Assembly (NCBI GenBank): GCA_964650975.1
Contig: CAZYWA010000161.1
Span: forward strand, 1 to 14,869
Origin: CAZYWA01 sp964650975 [NCBI: uncultured bacterium]
Lineage (GTDB): Bacteria; JADJOY01
Direction of reading: 5' to 3'
Length of the DNA: 14,869 nt
Part shown: positions 14,596-14,869 of the stretch, one piece after another
How the letters are laid out: the number at the start of each line of letters is the position of its first letter
Numbering within the stretch: the stretch's first letter is position 1
Notes under the pieces: generated by a model
What the model saw: the letters and a program-made list of their open reading frames with translations, nothing else
Told to the model about the DNA's origin: nothing
Database searches by the model: none
Made by a program: the position numbers and the translations under genes

Positions 14596-14601
14596 ACTCT
14601 A
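14596..14601 (-). promoter_or_regulatory. Candidate -10 box of the glycosidase gene (near-leaderless)
   Basis: TAGAGT on the minus strand, nine bases before the ATG at 14586, with no Shine-Dalgarno between them. The -35 position reads CTGGTG, a poor match. Confidence 0.4.
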
Positions 14602-14634
14602 TCCGAAAAGCGCCGCGGCACCAGCTGAGGTACG

Positions 14635-14653
14635 CCCCTCAAAGACCTAGGGG
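14635..14653. terminator. Short hairpin upstream of the glycosidase gene
   Basis: CCCCT and AGGGG pair around a nine-base loop. It could end a minus-strand transcript entering from the right edge or lie in the upstream region of the glycosidase promoter. No T-run follows, and the evidence is weak. Confidence 0.25.
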
Positions 14654-14670
14654 TTGTGAAGCAATCGACG

Positions 14671-14754
14671 CATCGGGTGGTGTCGCAGTTTGCCGATCTC
14701 CGCCTCGGGCGCCGGCCATCCGGTGGCCGTGCTCGGGCACGGCTCGGCCGCGAT
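14671..14754 (+). repeat. Dispersed composite repeat, copy B
   Basis: Shares GGTGGTGTCGC (14676-14686), GTTTGCCGATCTC (14688-14700), CGGGCGCCGGCC (14706-14717) and GGCTCGGCC (14741-14749) with copy A at 3993-4117, in order and orientation. Where copy A has the GTCCCT hairpin, this copy has GCCGTGC/GCACGGC (14726-14743) around TCGG, also preceded by GTG. Four tandem TCGC units follow at 14761-14776. The remaining bases to 14869 show nothing I can support. Confidence 0.7.
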
Positions 14755-14869
14755 CGCGACTCGCTCGCTCGCTCGCCTCGCCTGCATTCGCCCGCGCGAT
14801 GGGGGCTCACACCCCGCGAGTGCCTCCGGTTGGCGCGGGCTCGAGCACCCTCGCACAGCCACCGGACGT

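Noticed and set aside
13021-14628. 535-codon plus-strand frame opposite the glycosidase
   Set aside because: Low-complexity R/E/G/V composition; the glycosidase frame has a signal peptide and family motifs.
14761-14776. Four tandem TCGC units
   Set aside because: Too short and simple to claim as a functional repeat; mentioned only within repeat copy B.

Overview
The window is uniformly GC-rich coding DNA with nine protein genes and no tRNA, rRNA, CRISPR array or transposase gene. The mix points to a soil or aquatic bacterium of the old Deltaproteobacteria type (Myxococcota, Binatota or a relative): secreted enzymes with thrombospondin type-3 and MopE-like calcium motifs, large PAS/hybrid histidine kinases, and several genes with a -10 box almost on the start codon and no Shine-Dalgarno. 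The phylum is inference; no marker gene is present.

Layout. Positions 1-2606 (minus) hold the N-terminal 868 residues of a large hybrid sensor kinase that runs off the left edge. Next on the minus strand come a secreted PI-PLC-like phosphodiesterase with a MopE-type metal-binding tail (2734-3915) and an RluA-family pseudouridine synthase (4124-4897). A 50-bp divergent spacer separates the latter from a plus-strand run: an MBL-fold protein with an altered metal site (4948-6183), a GNAT acetyltransferase (6272-6745) overlapping a tyrosine/phosphoinositide-type phosphatase by ATGA (6742-7497), an eight-helix membrane HWE hybrid kinase (7554-10220), and a small metallophosphoesterase whose ribosome binding site overlaps the kinase stop (10228-10974). 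A convergent minus-strand gene (11323-14586) encodes a secreted GH116/DUF608-type glycosidase with three thrombospondin type-3 repeats and an unusual tail.

The most interesting signal is outside the proteins. Four short hairpins share the loop GTCCCT and flanking bases (GGAG- or GAG-like on the 5' side, AGCG on the 3' side), but their stems differ and stay perfectly paired. They lie at 4064-4085, 6141-6162, 11002-11023 (inverted) and 11085-11106, all between genes or at a gene end. One belongs to a longer dispersed repeat (3993-4117) with a second diverged copy at 14671-14754, where a different hairpin occupies the same place. This resembles a REP/BIME family moved by an unseen RAYT-type transposase, though a structured RNA or terminator family is also possible. 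The convergent region 10975-11322 also holds a three-arm inverted repeat that can fold in two mutually exclusive ways.

Functionally, the MBL-GNAT-phosphatase-kinase-phosphoesterase run reads as two or three short transcription units. Only the GNAT/phosphatase and kinase/phosphoesterase pairs are clearly coupled. The two exported enzymes plus the phosphatase belong to families that can act on phosphoinositides or glucosylceramide-like glycolipids, a speculative common theme.
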